Assembly (NCBI GenBank): GCA_024274785.1
Contig: JAJSAM010000004.1
Location: 1 to 64,000 of the forward strand
From: Planctomycetota bacterium
GTDB lineage: Bacteria > Planctomycetota > JAJSAM01
Reading direction: 5' to 3'
Length of the DNA stretch: 64,000 bases
Each line of letters starts with the position of its first letter. Within the stretch, counting starts at the first letter, position 1. The notes below the pieces were generated by a model. That model was not told the origin of the DNA and made no database searches. It saw only the letters and a program-made list of their open reading frames with translations. This document shows positions 9,285 to 16,857 of this stretch, piece after piece. The translations under genes were made by a program, and so were the position numbers.

Positions 9285-9442
9285 GCGTTGAGTTGTGCCT
9301 CGTCAATGATTTCGTAGGCGTAGCCCTGCTCGGTGAGGAATCGCTGGCGTTTTTCGGCGAACTCCTGGTCCCGCGTATCACGGGTGACCAGGGAGTAGAA
9401 GTGGGCGATGGCCCCGTTCTCCTTCGGACGCAGGATCCTTCA
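9281..9442 (-). pseudogene. Detached C-terminal 53 codons of the XPB helicase, beyond an in-frame TGA
   Basis: Continuing the helicase frame past the TGA at 9440-9442 gives RILRPKENGAIAHFYSLVTR and on to EIIDEAQLNA, the normal XPB C terminus including the rest of motif VI. It ends at a TGA that overlaps the next gene's ATG. Codon structure is intact with no further stops or frameshifts, so the interruption is a single base (GGA to TGA). This piece has no start of its own. Confidence 0.85.
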
Positions 9443-10951
9443 CAGACGCTGGGCCTCCTCCTGCCGTGATCCGAAGGTCCCGCTGATCTGGATCAGCACG
9501 TTGGCCTCCGGCAGATCGACGGCGAAGTTGCCCACCTTGGAGACGAGGAGCAGGCTCAATTCCCCGGTGCGGAAGGCGTCGTAGAGCATCTGGCGCTCGT
9601 CGTTTCGCGTCTTGCCGGTGATGAGCGGTGCCTTCAGGGCGTCGCGGACCTTCTTCAACTGATCGAGGTACTGCCCGATCACGAGCACCCGCTTGCCGGC
9701 GTGCTTCTTGAGCAGCTGGTGAATGACCGGGGTCTTCTGCGGGTTTTCCGATCCGATCCTGAACTTCCGGCGCTGATCCGCGATGGCGTAGTCCATGCGA
9801 TGGTCCTCAGCCATGGCGATCCGCACCTCGGTACAGTTCGCCTGAGCGATCCAGCCCTGCTTCTCGAGCACCTTCCACGGCACGTCGAATTTCTTCGGCC
9901 CGATCAGGGAGAAGACCTCGTCCTCGCGTTCATCCTCCCGGATCAGGGTGGCGGTCAGGCCCAGGCGGCGGGTGGCCTGCAACTCCGCGGTCATGCGGAA
10001 CACGGGCGCGGGCAGAAGGTGCACCTCGTCGTAGACGATCAGGCCCCAGTCTTGTTCCTTGAAGATCCCGAAGTGCAGGAAAGCGTCCACCTTGGCACGG
10101 CGATAGGTGAGAATCTGGTAGGTCGACAGAGTGATCGGGCGGATGTTCTTCACCTCGCCCGAATACTCCCCGATGTCGTCCGGATCGATCTCGGTCTTGT
10201 CGATCAGCTCCTGCCGCCACTGCCGCACCGCCACCAGGCTGGTCGTGAGGACGAGAGTCTTGCGCTTCACCGCCGCCATGACGCCCATGCCCACGACCGT
10301 CTTGCCCGCACCACAGGGCAGGACGATCACGCCGCTGCCGCCCCGTGCGGAGCCTCCGGCGTGGAAGACGTCGACCGACTCCTGCTGGTACGGCCGCAGC
10401 ATGAACGGCTTGCCGTTGCGCATTTCCCGGGCCAGTTCGATCCGAAAGTGCTCACCCTTCGCATACCCGGCGAGGTCCTCCACCGGGTAGCCGATCTTGA
10501 TCATCGCCTGCTTGACGTGTCCCCGGCAGGCCGGGTCGAAAGCCAATGATCCATCGGGCAACCGCTCGAGGAGGTACTGCCTCGTCAAAGGGTTATGCTC
10601 GATCTCCACGAGGATCACGGGATCATCCGAGGCGAGGACCATCCCGTCGCCCCGACCCACAAGTCGAACCAGTCCATAACGCCGGACGTAATCCTCGATG
10701 TCCTTCTGGACGTTGCGAGGAAGGTCGTAACGGCAGAACTCCCGAAGCGACTCGACCATCTCCTCCGCGGACATCCCGGCCGAGGCCGCGTTCCAGATGG
10801 AGAGCGGCGTGATTCGATAGAAGTGTATGTGCTCCGGCGACTTCTCGAGCTCGGCGAAGCGTGAAATCCGGTCGCGGGCGTCGTGGTAGGAGGGGTTATC
10901 GACCTCGAGGAGGACCGACCGATCGCTCTGAACGATCAGGGGCTTCTCCAC
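9440..10951 (-). CDS. XPB/Ssl2-type superfamily 2 DNA helicase, interrupted by TGA in motif VI
   Basis: The 503 residues before the stop contain an N-terminal damage-recognition-like region (about 1-170), Walker A PCGAGKT at 212-218, the DEVH box at 308-311, LTATLIRED at 332-340 with the XPB-type RED residues, and the second RecA domain up to SGTFGSRQEEAQRL. The next codon is TGA where XPB proteins have the glycine of QRLGRILRPK, and the remaining 53 codons follow intact. The GTG start is preceded by GGAGG. XPB unwinds DNA from the 3' end in repair. As read, the product would lose part of motif VI and its C terminus and probably ATPase function. Alternatives are sequencing error, recent mutation or readthrough. 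Confidence 0.9.
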   Translation of the reverse strand: MEKPLIVQSDRSVLLEVDNPSYHDARDRISRFAELEKSPEHIHFYRITPLSIWNAASAGMSAEEMVESLREFCRYDLPRNVQKDIEDYVRRYGLVRLVGRGDGMVLASDDPVILVEIEHNPLTRQYLLERLPDGSLAFDPACRGHVKQAMIKIGYPVEDLAGYAKGEHFRIELAREMRNGKPFMLRPYQQESVDVFHAGGSARGGSGVIVLPCGAGKTVVGMGVMAAVKRKTLVLTTSLVAVRQWRQELIDKTEIDPDDIGEYSGEVKNIRPITLSTYQILTYRRAKVDAFLHFGIFKEQDWGLIVYDEVHLLPAPVFRMTAELQATRRLGLTATLIREDEREDEVFSLIGPKKFDVPWKVLEKQGWIAQANCTEVRIAMAEDHRMDYAIADQRRKFRIGSENPQKTPVIHQLLKKHAGKRVLVIGQYLDQLKKVRDALKAPLITGKTRNDERQMLYDAFRTGELSLLLVSKVGNFAVDLPEANVLIQISGTFGSRQEEAQRL

Positions 10952-11147
10952 TGAAGTGCGACCTCCGTCTCTCTGGTATCGATCGAATCGGGTCGTCCGC
11001 GTTTTTCAGGCCGGAAGATCCCGGAAACCACCAAATCTATGGGCGCGTACCGGCACCGGCCAGATTTTTCCGGGAACCGGGGGCGTCCGAGCGTGCAGAT
11101 GGGTGGTCCCTTACTGATCGGCCCATCGCATTCCGGAAGTGAAGCTT

Positions 11148-11933
11148 TCAGAGCACACGAAGAGGATGCAGGTTGTCCCGGATCGCCTCGTGCAGCAGGC
11201 CGTTGCTCGCCACGACGTGACCGCAGTCGAGGTAACGGTCGCCGCCATGAAAGTCGGTGATCCGCCCTCCGGCCGCGAGCAGGATCGCCGCTCCTCCGGC
11301 CACGTCCCACGGCGCCAGGTGCAGTTCCCAGAAACCATCGATCCGGCCCGCCGCGACGAAGGCCAGATCGAGCGCGGCGGCCCCGGCCCGGCGGATGCTC
11401 CGCGCCAGGAAGATCAGCTTCGAAAAGTTATCGACGTTGTGGTCCGGGTGCTCGTTGCGAACGTACGCAAATCCCGTAGCAAGCATCGCTTCGATCAGCT
11501 CATCGGTTTCGGATACCCGGATCGGGGCACCATTCATGGTGGCGCCGCGGCCGATCTCGCCGGAGAACGTCTCGTCGAGGACCGGAGCGTGCACGACCCC
11601 CAGCCGCGGAACGCCGTCCACCACGAGGCCGATCGACACCGCGAAGAAGGGATGGCCGTGGGCGAAATTGATCGTGCCATCCAGCGGATCGACGACCCAG
11701 ACGTGGCGGCCGTCCCCGGCCACGCCCCCCCTCTCCTCACCGTTGATACCGTGGTTTGGAAAGCGCTCACGGAGGGCCGCGACAATCAGATCCTCCGACG
11801 CTCGATCCGCCGCGGTCACCAGGTTCCGCACCTGGACCTTCCGATCGACGATCACGGCCCGCCCAAGGGGCAGGAAGTGTGAGAGCAGGGTCTCCCCGGC
11901 CCGGCGAGCGAGACTTTCGGCAAACTCAAGCAT
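11148..11933 (-). CDS. suhB: Inositol monophosphatase family protein (SuhB-like)
   Basis: The 261-residue protein has the complete lithium-sensitive phosphatase signature: GEE at 65-67, DPLDGT at 82-87 and WDVAGG at 209-214, which bind the catalytic magnesium ions. It would hydrolyse inositol-1-phosphate or a related sugar phosphate in the cytoplasm; SuhB of E. coli additionally aids rRNA antitermination. The start ATG overlaps the upstream small gene by 8 bases and has no clear ribosome-binding site, as expected for coupled translation. Exact substrate cannot be read from sequence. Confidence 0.9.
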   Translation of the reverse strand: MLEFAESLARRAGETLLSHFLPLGRAVIVDRKVQVRNLVTAADRASEDLIVAALRERFPNHGINGEERGGVAGDGRHVWVVDPLDGTINFAHGHPFFAVSIGLVVDGVPRLGVVHAPVLDETFSGEIGRGATMNGAPIRVSETDELIEAMLATGFAYVRNEHPDHNVDNFSKLIFLARSIRRAGAAALDLAFVAAGRIDGFWELHLAPWDVAGGAAILLAAGGRITDFHGGDRYLDCGHVVASNGLLHEAIRDNLHPLRVL

Positions 11934-12252
11934 CGTCGTTTCTCCGCTCCCGGCCCTCCCGGCGCAGCTTTTCCCACCAGGTCATCCGATTTCCGATTTC
12001 ACGCTCGAAGCCGGCGTTGCCAGGACCGTAGTACACCGTGCCGGCGATACCGTCCGGCAGGTATTCCTGCGAAACCGCCTGGTCGATGTAGTCATGCGGA
12101 TACTCATCCCCCTCGATCAGGCGGCGCAAGGGCAGCCCCTCCCCGGCGAGTTCTACCTGTCCGTGGAACCCGTCGAAGGAGAGCGGCCGCACCCGCTCCG
12201 CGGGCGGTGAATGCTTGCCCCGCTCCTCGCCCGTGTTTCCGAGCAGGTCCAC
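11926..12252 (-). CDS. Small conserved-looking protein of unknown function (108 aa)
   Basis: This gene is hidden in a longer ORF-track entry (11926-12714) whose N-terminal part is a shadow of dacB. The likely start is the GTG that shares one base with the dacB TAG, preceded by GGGAG. The product is soluble and charged, with the stretch YPHDYIDQAVSQEYLP and a basic C terminus (RREGRERRNDDA). No signal peptide, membrane helix or known motif is visible. It is coupled at both ends, to dacB and to suhB, so it is probably genuinely translated. I do not recognise the family. Confidence 0.65.
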   Translation of the reverse strand: MDLLGNTGEERGKHSPPAERVRPLSFDGFHGQVELAGEGLPLRRLIEGDEYPHDYIDQAVSQEYLPDGIAGTVYYGPGNAGFEREIGNRMTWWEKLRREGRERRNDDA

Positions 12253-13703
12253 TACCGCTCCCGGCGCAGGATCCGGCAGACCCCGTCCTGGAGGGCTCTG
12301 GCTTTCGACGTCGGCAGGCGCGGATCGTTCACCAGTACCGCGAAGGCGAAGACGCGGCCGCTCTCCGCGCGCACGTAGCCCGCCAGGGCGGACACGCCCC
12401 GGATGGTGCCGGTCTTCGCCCGGACATCGCTGCCGAGGTCCGCCAGGCGCCTGCGCAGGCTGCCGTTCTGCGCGCCGCCGGAGGGGAGCGTTGCCAGGAA
12501 AGGCGTCGGATCCCCGGTACTCAGAATGTGGGTCAGCCACGTCGTCATCGCTCGCGGAGAGACCAGGTTCTTGCGGGAGAGGCCGGATCCGTCCTCCTGG
12601 TGGAACTCTGCCGGGGGGATCCCGAGTCCTGCCGCGAGCGCGCCCGTCACCGCAGCGCCGGCCGCGAAGGAACCCTCGCCGGCCTCCACCACTCCGAGGG
12701 TCTTCAGCAGGCACTCGGCGAAGAGATTCTGGCTGCGGCGGTTGGTGATCCCGAGGACCTCGAGCAAGGGCGTCTCCACCACGGCCAGAAGCACGGGTTC
12801 CGAAAGCGCGGCTGCCGCGCCCCGACGGGCGACCACTTTCCCGCGAACGGACACCCCGGCACGGACCAGGGCGCGGTGCAGAACGTGGCCGAAGAAGATC
12901 GTCGGATCCGGCACCGTCACTTCCGCGTCATATCCGGCGGACTTGATCCAGACCCTGCCCCGGACCCTGACGATGCTCCGGTCCGCCTTCACATCGACGA
13001 TGATCACCTGCTCGGACTTTTTCGAGGTCGTGGTGATCCGGTTCTCCAGCCGGTATGCACCGGACGCGGGCCGGAGGGAAACGACCGCCGGCGCGCCGGA
13101 CGCGGCCCCGGGCTTTACCGCGACCGTCAGGCAACTCCTCGCCACCGTGAGCGCGGAGACCCCGGCGCAATACCACTTGTGGAGCTGATTTGCCGGCCAG
13201 CTCGGATGACGCAGCATCCGGTCGAACCGGGAGTCATCGACCACCAGGTTCCCGGCGATGCGTTTCACACCGCTTCTGGCGATCCGTGTCGCCAGTTCGT
13301 CAACCAGCGCCCGCTCGCCGTCGTCCCCGCCCTTGACGCCGAGGGTCGGATCGCCGCCGCCGTGAATCACCAGGTCACCGGCCAGGACTCCGTCCCCGCC
13401 CGGAGCGGCAGAGGCCACGGCCCTGGTTTCGAACCGGTACTCCCGGCCGAGCAGCAGCCAGGCGGCACCGGTCGTGAAGAGCTTCATCGTGGATGCGGGC
13501 ATCCGCGGTTTCTTCTCCGCCGCCGCGAAGACGCTCCGGCCGGTGCCGGCGTCCTCCACATGGATCCCGAAAGTCCCAGGCGCCGGCGCATTTTTCAGGA
13601 GCAACCGCCGCAGCGCATCCGTGATCTGCGCGTCGCTCTCGTCGGCCCGGGCCAGGGGCAGGATGAGCAGCAGGAAAAACAGGAACAGCGCGAAACGGCG
13701 CAC
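12252..13703 (-). CDS. dacB: D-alanyl-D-alanine carboxypeptidase/endopeptidase (PBP4, S13 family)
   Basis: The 483-residue protein begins with a signal peptide (hydrophobic 4-17, cleavage near ARA-DE). It has the three penicillin-binding motifs in S13 order: STMK at 71-74 (catalytic serine), SQN at 324-326 and KTG at 430-432. The 250-residue spacing between the first two is typical of PBP4, which carries a large inserted domain. It trims or cleaves peptidoglycan cross-links in the periplasm. The GTG start is three bases after the stop of the radical SAM gene and is preceded by AGGGGA. Length is normal for the family. Confidence 0.93.
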   Translation of the reverse strand: MRRFALFLFFLLLILPLARADESDAQITDALRRLLLKNAPAPGTFGIHVEDAGTGRSVFAAAEKKPRMPASTMKLFTTGAAWLLLGREYRFETRAVASAAPGGDGVLAGDLVIHGGGDPTLGVKGGDDGERALVDELATRIARSGVKRIAGNLVVDDSRFDRMLRHPSWPANQLHKWYCAGVSALTVARSCLTVAVKPGAASGAPAVVSLRPASGAYRLENRITTTSKKSEQVIIVDVKADRSIVRVRGRVWIKSAGYDAEVTVPDPTIFFGHVLHRALVRAGVSVRGKVVARRGAAAALSEPVLLAVVETPLLEVLGITNRRSQNLFAECLLKTLGVVEAGEGSFAAGAAVTGALAAGLGIPPAEFHQEDGSGLSRKNLVSPRAMTTWLTHILSTGDPTPFLATLPSGGAQNGSLRRRLADLGSDVRAKTGTIRGVSALAGYVRAESGRVFAFAVLVNDPRLPTSKARALQDGVCRILRRER

Positions 13704-13705
13704 GT

Positions 13706-14575
13706 TCAGAGTCCCCTCAGGTACTCGGGCTTCAGGGAGATCCGGCCGTCGAGGGCCGCGTCGATCGTCTCGAGCAGGCGCTCCCGGTCGCCGGGAAACC
13801 GGCCTTTCAGGGGCAGGTAGTTGCTGGCGTGGTTCGCACGGAAGATGCTGCCCGCGAGTTCGAGGTGCAAGACGATCTCCCGCAGCTCCCGTAGCGACTC
13901 CTCCGGGGTGATCAGTTCGAACCGGCCTTCGTCGAGCTCCTCGTGAAGCACGGTGCCCTCGACCGGCGTGACGGTCAGGAATGCGGCGAAGCGGGGTTGC
14001 ATGCGGTTCAGGGCGGCCGCGGTGGCGCGCGCGTGGCGAAGCGAATGCTCCCGCCCGCCCATGCCGAGGAGCGACATCACCGACATCCTGATCCCCGCCG
14101 CCTGGGCCCGTCGGACAGCTTCGACCATCTCATCGACGCTGGCGCCCTTCCTGATCCTCGTCACCGTCTCCGGATCGCCGCTCTCCAGGCCGAGGTACCC
14201 TATCGTCAGGCCGGCGTCGGCGATATCGCGCAGCTCGTCATCCGTCTTCGCAGCCACGTTCGCGGCATTGATGTACGCCCCGACCCGCTGCAGGCCCGGA
14301 AAGGTCTCACGAACGGCCGCGAGGATCCGCAGCAGCTTTCGTGCGGAGAGGACGAAGGCGTCGCCATCGAGCAGGAACACCCGCCGCACGTCTCCGAGCG
14401 TCGCCTTCGCCATCGCCAGATCCTCGAGCACCTCCTTCTCCGGCCGGACACGGAACCTCTTGGCCAGATACATCGCGCAGTAGGTACAGTCGTTGTGGCT
14501 GCAGCCGGTGGTGACCGGGAGCAGGTAGCTGTTCGCTTCGCTCGGCGGACGGAAGACGGGTTCCACATACCTCAT
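13706..14575 (-). CDS. Radical SAM protein of the MRYxxPxxRPPSEA family
   Basis: The 289-residue protein opens with MRYVEPVFRPPSEANSYLL followed by the cluster motif CSHNDCTYC (Cys25, Cys30, Cys33), a CX4CX2C arrangement that binds the 4Fe-4S cluster and SAM. GLESGDPET and SLLGMGG continue the radical SAM barrel. It resembles the HemN/Elp3-like group of uncharacterised radical SAM enzymes, whose substrate is not known. The N-terminal match to the family supports the ATG at 14575, although its GGAG is too close to be ideal. It is probably co-transcribed with dacB, 2 bases downstream. Confidence 0.85.
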   Translation of the reverse strand: MRYVEPVFRPPSEANSYLLPVTTGCSHNDCTYCAMYLAKRFRVRPEKEVLEDLAMAKATLGDVRRVFLLDGDAFVLSARKLLRILAAVRETFPGLQRVGAYINAANVAAKTDDELRDIADAGLTIGYLGLESGDPETVTRIRKGASVDEMVEAVRRAQAAGIRMSVMSLLGMGGREHSLRHARATAAALNRMQPRFAAFLTVTPVEGTVLHEELDEGRFELITPEESLRELREIVLHLELAGSIFRANHASNYLPLKGRFPGDRERLLETIDAALDGRISLKPEYLRGL

Positions 14576-14672
14576 CTCCGGAGTTTAACCCGCGTGGGGG
14601 GGATCAACGCAACTCAGGCCGACTGTCGGAGAGGCGGGGAGGCCGTTTCCGACCCGGGCGCGACCAGCTCCG

Positions 14673-15143
14673 TCAGCGCTCCATCATCCGCATGCGGTCG
14701 TTGCGGATCATCAGGAGGATCAGGTTCTCGAACCAGCTCCCGATCCCCCTCACCTGCTGCGCCAGAGAGACGTTCCCGTTCGCCTGGATCAGTACCTCGG
14801 GATCGTCGCCCGGCGGCACCAGCGTCACCGTCAGGATCTTGCAGTGGATAACCAGGGACCGCACCTGGAGCACGCAATCGCCCGATCCCTCCCAGGTGCT
14901 CTTTCCGTCCGCCGCGATCCAGCCGGAACTCAGCCCCTCGAGATGAAGTTCATCGGCGTAGAAATCAGGCAGGATGACCGTGACCTCATCCCCGACGATC
15001 TCGGTGGGGTTCTCGATGGCATGCTGGTACTTCTCGAGCTTCGGCCCCTCCTCCGGAGCCGGCCTGCGCTCGGGGGTCGAATTCGGCTTCGACTGGCAGG
15101 ACGCCGACACGGCGAGCAGGAGGAGAAGAGCGGCGCATCTCAT
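14673..15143 (-). CDS. Putative lipoprotein of unknown function
   Basis: The 156-residue protein has a short hydrophobic leader ending in a weak lipobox (VSASC, Cys16), then a Lys/Pro/Glu-rich linker and a compact beta-rich domain (EIVGDEVTVILPDFYADELH). The N-terminal ATG overlaps the galE TGA as ATGA, so translation is coupled. It ends with a basic, methionine-rich tail (RNDRMRMMER). It is the last gene of the long glyQ-galE transcript. The family is not recognised; export as a lipoprotein is inferred from the leader. Confidence 0.65.
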   Translation of the reverse strand: MRCAALLLLLAVSASCQSKPNSTPERRPAPEEGPKLEKYQHAIENPTEIVGDEVTVILPDFYADELHLEGLSSGWIAADGKSTWEGSGDCVLQVRSLVIHCKILTVTLVPPGDDPEVLIQANGNVSLAQQVRGIGSWFENLILLMIRNDRMRMMER

Positions 15144-16132
15144 CCTCCGTACCCCCCCCGGTGGGCCACCCGCCAGGTCCAGGCGGTTTCGACAATTTCG
15201 GTGAGGGAGGAGTGTTCCGGCGCCCAGCCGAGCACCTCCCGCGCCCGGCCCGGTCGCGCCACCAGGCTCGCCGGGTCACCGGGGCGCCGGTCGCCGAAAT
15301 CATGCGGGACGTCGTTCCCCGAGAGCCCGGCCACCTCGGCGATGACCTCCAACACCGAACAGCCCGTTCCCGTCCCGAGGTTCAGGGCCATGGACTCGCC
15401 GCCGTCGAGCAGGTGGCCGATACCGCGCACGTGAGCATCGGCCAGGTCGGTCACGTGGATGTAGTCGCGAACGCACGTGCCGTCCGGCGTGTCGTAGTCC
15501 GTTCCAAAGACCGTCACGGCGCGGGCGGGGCCGAGCGCGGCGTCGATGACGAGCGGGAGCAGGTGCGTCTCCGGATCGTGATCCTCGCCGAGTTCGCCGT
15601 CGGGGTCCGCACCGGCGGCGTTGAAATAGCGCAGTGCCATGTATTCGATCTCGCCCGCTCCCCGCAGATCATCGAGCGCCCACTCCATCACCGCCTTCGT
15701 ACGGCCGTACGGATTGATCGGAGCGAAGGGGCGTTGCTCGATGAGCGGTTCCCCTGCTGGATCACCGTAGACCGCGCAGGAGGATGAGAACAGGATGGGG
15801 CGCACGCGATGCGCGACGAGTGCGTCGAGCAGGGACAGAGTACCCACGACGTTGTTGTCGTAGTATGCGCGGGGCTGGCCGACCGAGACCCCGACGTAGC
15901 AGTGTGCGGCGAAGTGGATGACCGCGTCGATGCCCCCGCCCGAAAGGGCCGCATCCAGCACCGCCCGATCGTGAATCCGGCCGACGACGATTTCGACCTC
16001 CTCCGGAACCGCCAAACGATGCCCCTCCGAGAAGTCGTCGAGGACCACCGGTTCATGTCCCGCCGCGAGCAGCGCCTTGACGGTGTGACTCCCGATGTAC
16101 CCGGCGCCGCCCGTGACCAGGATTCGACTCAT
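15140..16132 (-). CDS. galE: UDP-glucose 4-epimerase
   Basis: The 330-residue short-chain dehydrogenase-type epimerase has GGAGYIG at 8-14 for NAD binding, the SSS patch at 116-118, and the catalytic pair Tyr142/Lys146 in NPYGRTK, followed by RYFNAAGADPDG, a GalE hallmark. It interconverts UDP-glucose and UDP-galactose in the cytoplasm for surface polysaccharide precursors. The ATG overlaps the stop of the CpsB-like gene as ATGA; the longer ORF-track start is inside that gene. Its neighbour, a putative polysaccharide tyrosine phosphatase, supports a role in exopolysaccharide supply. Confidence 0.95.
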   Translation of the reverse strand: MSRILVTGGAGYIGSHTVKALLAAGHEPVVLDDFSEGHRLAVPEEVEIVVGRIHDRAVLDAALSGGGIDAVIHFAAHCYVGVSVGQPRAYYDNNVVGTLSLLDALVAHRVRPILFSSSCAVYGDPAGEPLIEQRPFAPINPYGRTKAVMEWALDDLRGAGEIEYMALRYFNAAGADPDGELGEDHDPETHLLPLVIDAALGPARAVTVFGTDYDTPDGTCVRDYIHVTDLADAHVRGIGHLLDGGESMALNLGTGTGCSVLEVIAEVAGLSGNDVPHDFGDRRPGDPASLVARPGRAREVLGWAPEHSSLTEIVETAWTWRVAHRGGYGG

Positions 16133-16857
16133 CAGTTCACCACTCCGCCGGCAAGGATCCGCGCCGGCGTCTCCGTAACCATGGCCGTCGCCCGTTCCGG
16201 CCCCACGATCTTCGCGGCCGCCTTCACCGCTTCCGCGAGCCCCGGCGGGCGCCGCACCGGATTGTGCGCGTCCGAGGCGATGATGTCCACCACCCCCCAC
16301 TTCAGGAGTTTACGGCAGACCTTCTCGGTCTTACGGCCGAACTTACCGAGGATCGACTGCGCGGTGAGTTGCATGAGCACGCCACGATCCCGCAGTTCGA
16401 GAACGATCTTCGGATTCGCGACGACTTCGAAATTCCGTTCCGGGTGGGCGAGCACGGGGAAATGGCCGGCCATCTGGATGGAGAAGATGACCTCCTTGAT
16501 GTTGCCGGGAATGGTCGTCACCGGGAGTTCGAACAGGAAGTAGCGGCCATCCTCGGAATACGGCAGCAACGTCCCATCCTCGATACCCTCGGGGATATCC
16601 TCCGAAAAGTGAATCTCCGCCGCCAGCGAAAGGTCGATACGGATGTTCTCCCGGGCGGTCGCGGCCTCCACTTCCGCGAGCCGTTCGCGAGCCAGGGCGG
16701 GCTCGACGTGGTAGCCCGCCGGGTGCCGCTGATGCGGTGTGGCGACCATACGGGTGACCCCGTCGGCTGCCGCTGTGTGGAGCATCTCGATGGTGTCCTC
16801 GATCGTGCGCGCGCCGTCGTCCACATCGAAGAGGAAGTGACTGTGCAGGTCGATCAA
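16132..16857 (-). CDS. CpsB/YwqE-type PHP-domain tyrosine phosphatase
   Basis: The protein opens MIDLHSHFLFDVDDGA, the PHP-family metal motif (His5, His7) seen in CpsB/Wzb-like phosphatases, with further ligands in TPH, LAHPERN and ASDAHNP. It should dephosphorylate the tyrosine kinase that controls polysaccharide export. The 241-residue length fits the family. The start must be the TTG overlapping the glyS TGA as TTGA: homology begins exactly there, and the track ORF extends uselessly into glyS. No cognate kinase gene is in the window. Confidence 0.88.
   Translation of the reverse strand: MIDLHSHFLFDVDDGARTIEDTIEMLHTAAADGVTRMVATPHQRHPAGYHVEPALARERLAEVEAATARENIRIDLSLAAEIHFSEDIPEGIEDGTLLPYSEDGRYFLFELPVTTIPGNIKEVIFSIQMAGHFPVLAHPERNFEVVANPKIVLELRDRGVLMQLTAQSILGKFGRKTEKVCRKLLKWGVVDIIASDAHNPVRRPPGLAEAVKAAAKIVGPERATAMVTETPARILAGGVVN

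Noticed and set aside
9440-9442. Alternative genetic code with UGA as glycine (as in Gracilibacteria)
   Set aside because: UGA ends many well-defined genes here (tldD, galE, glyS, nadB, hslV) at exact overlaps with the next start, so UGA is a normal stop.
9400-9442. Selenocysteine insertion at the XPB TGA
   Set aside because: The position is a conserved glycine, not a cysteine, and no stable SECIS-like hairpin follows the codon.
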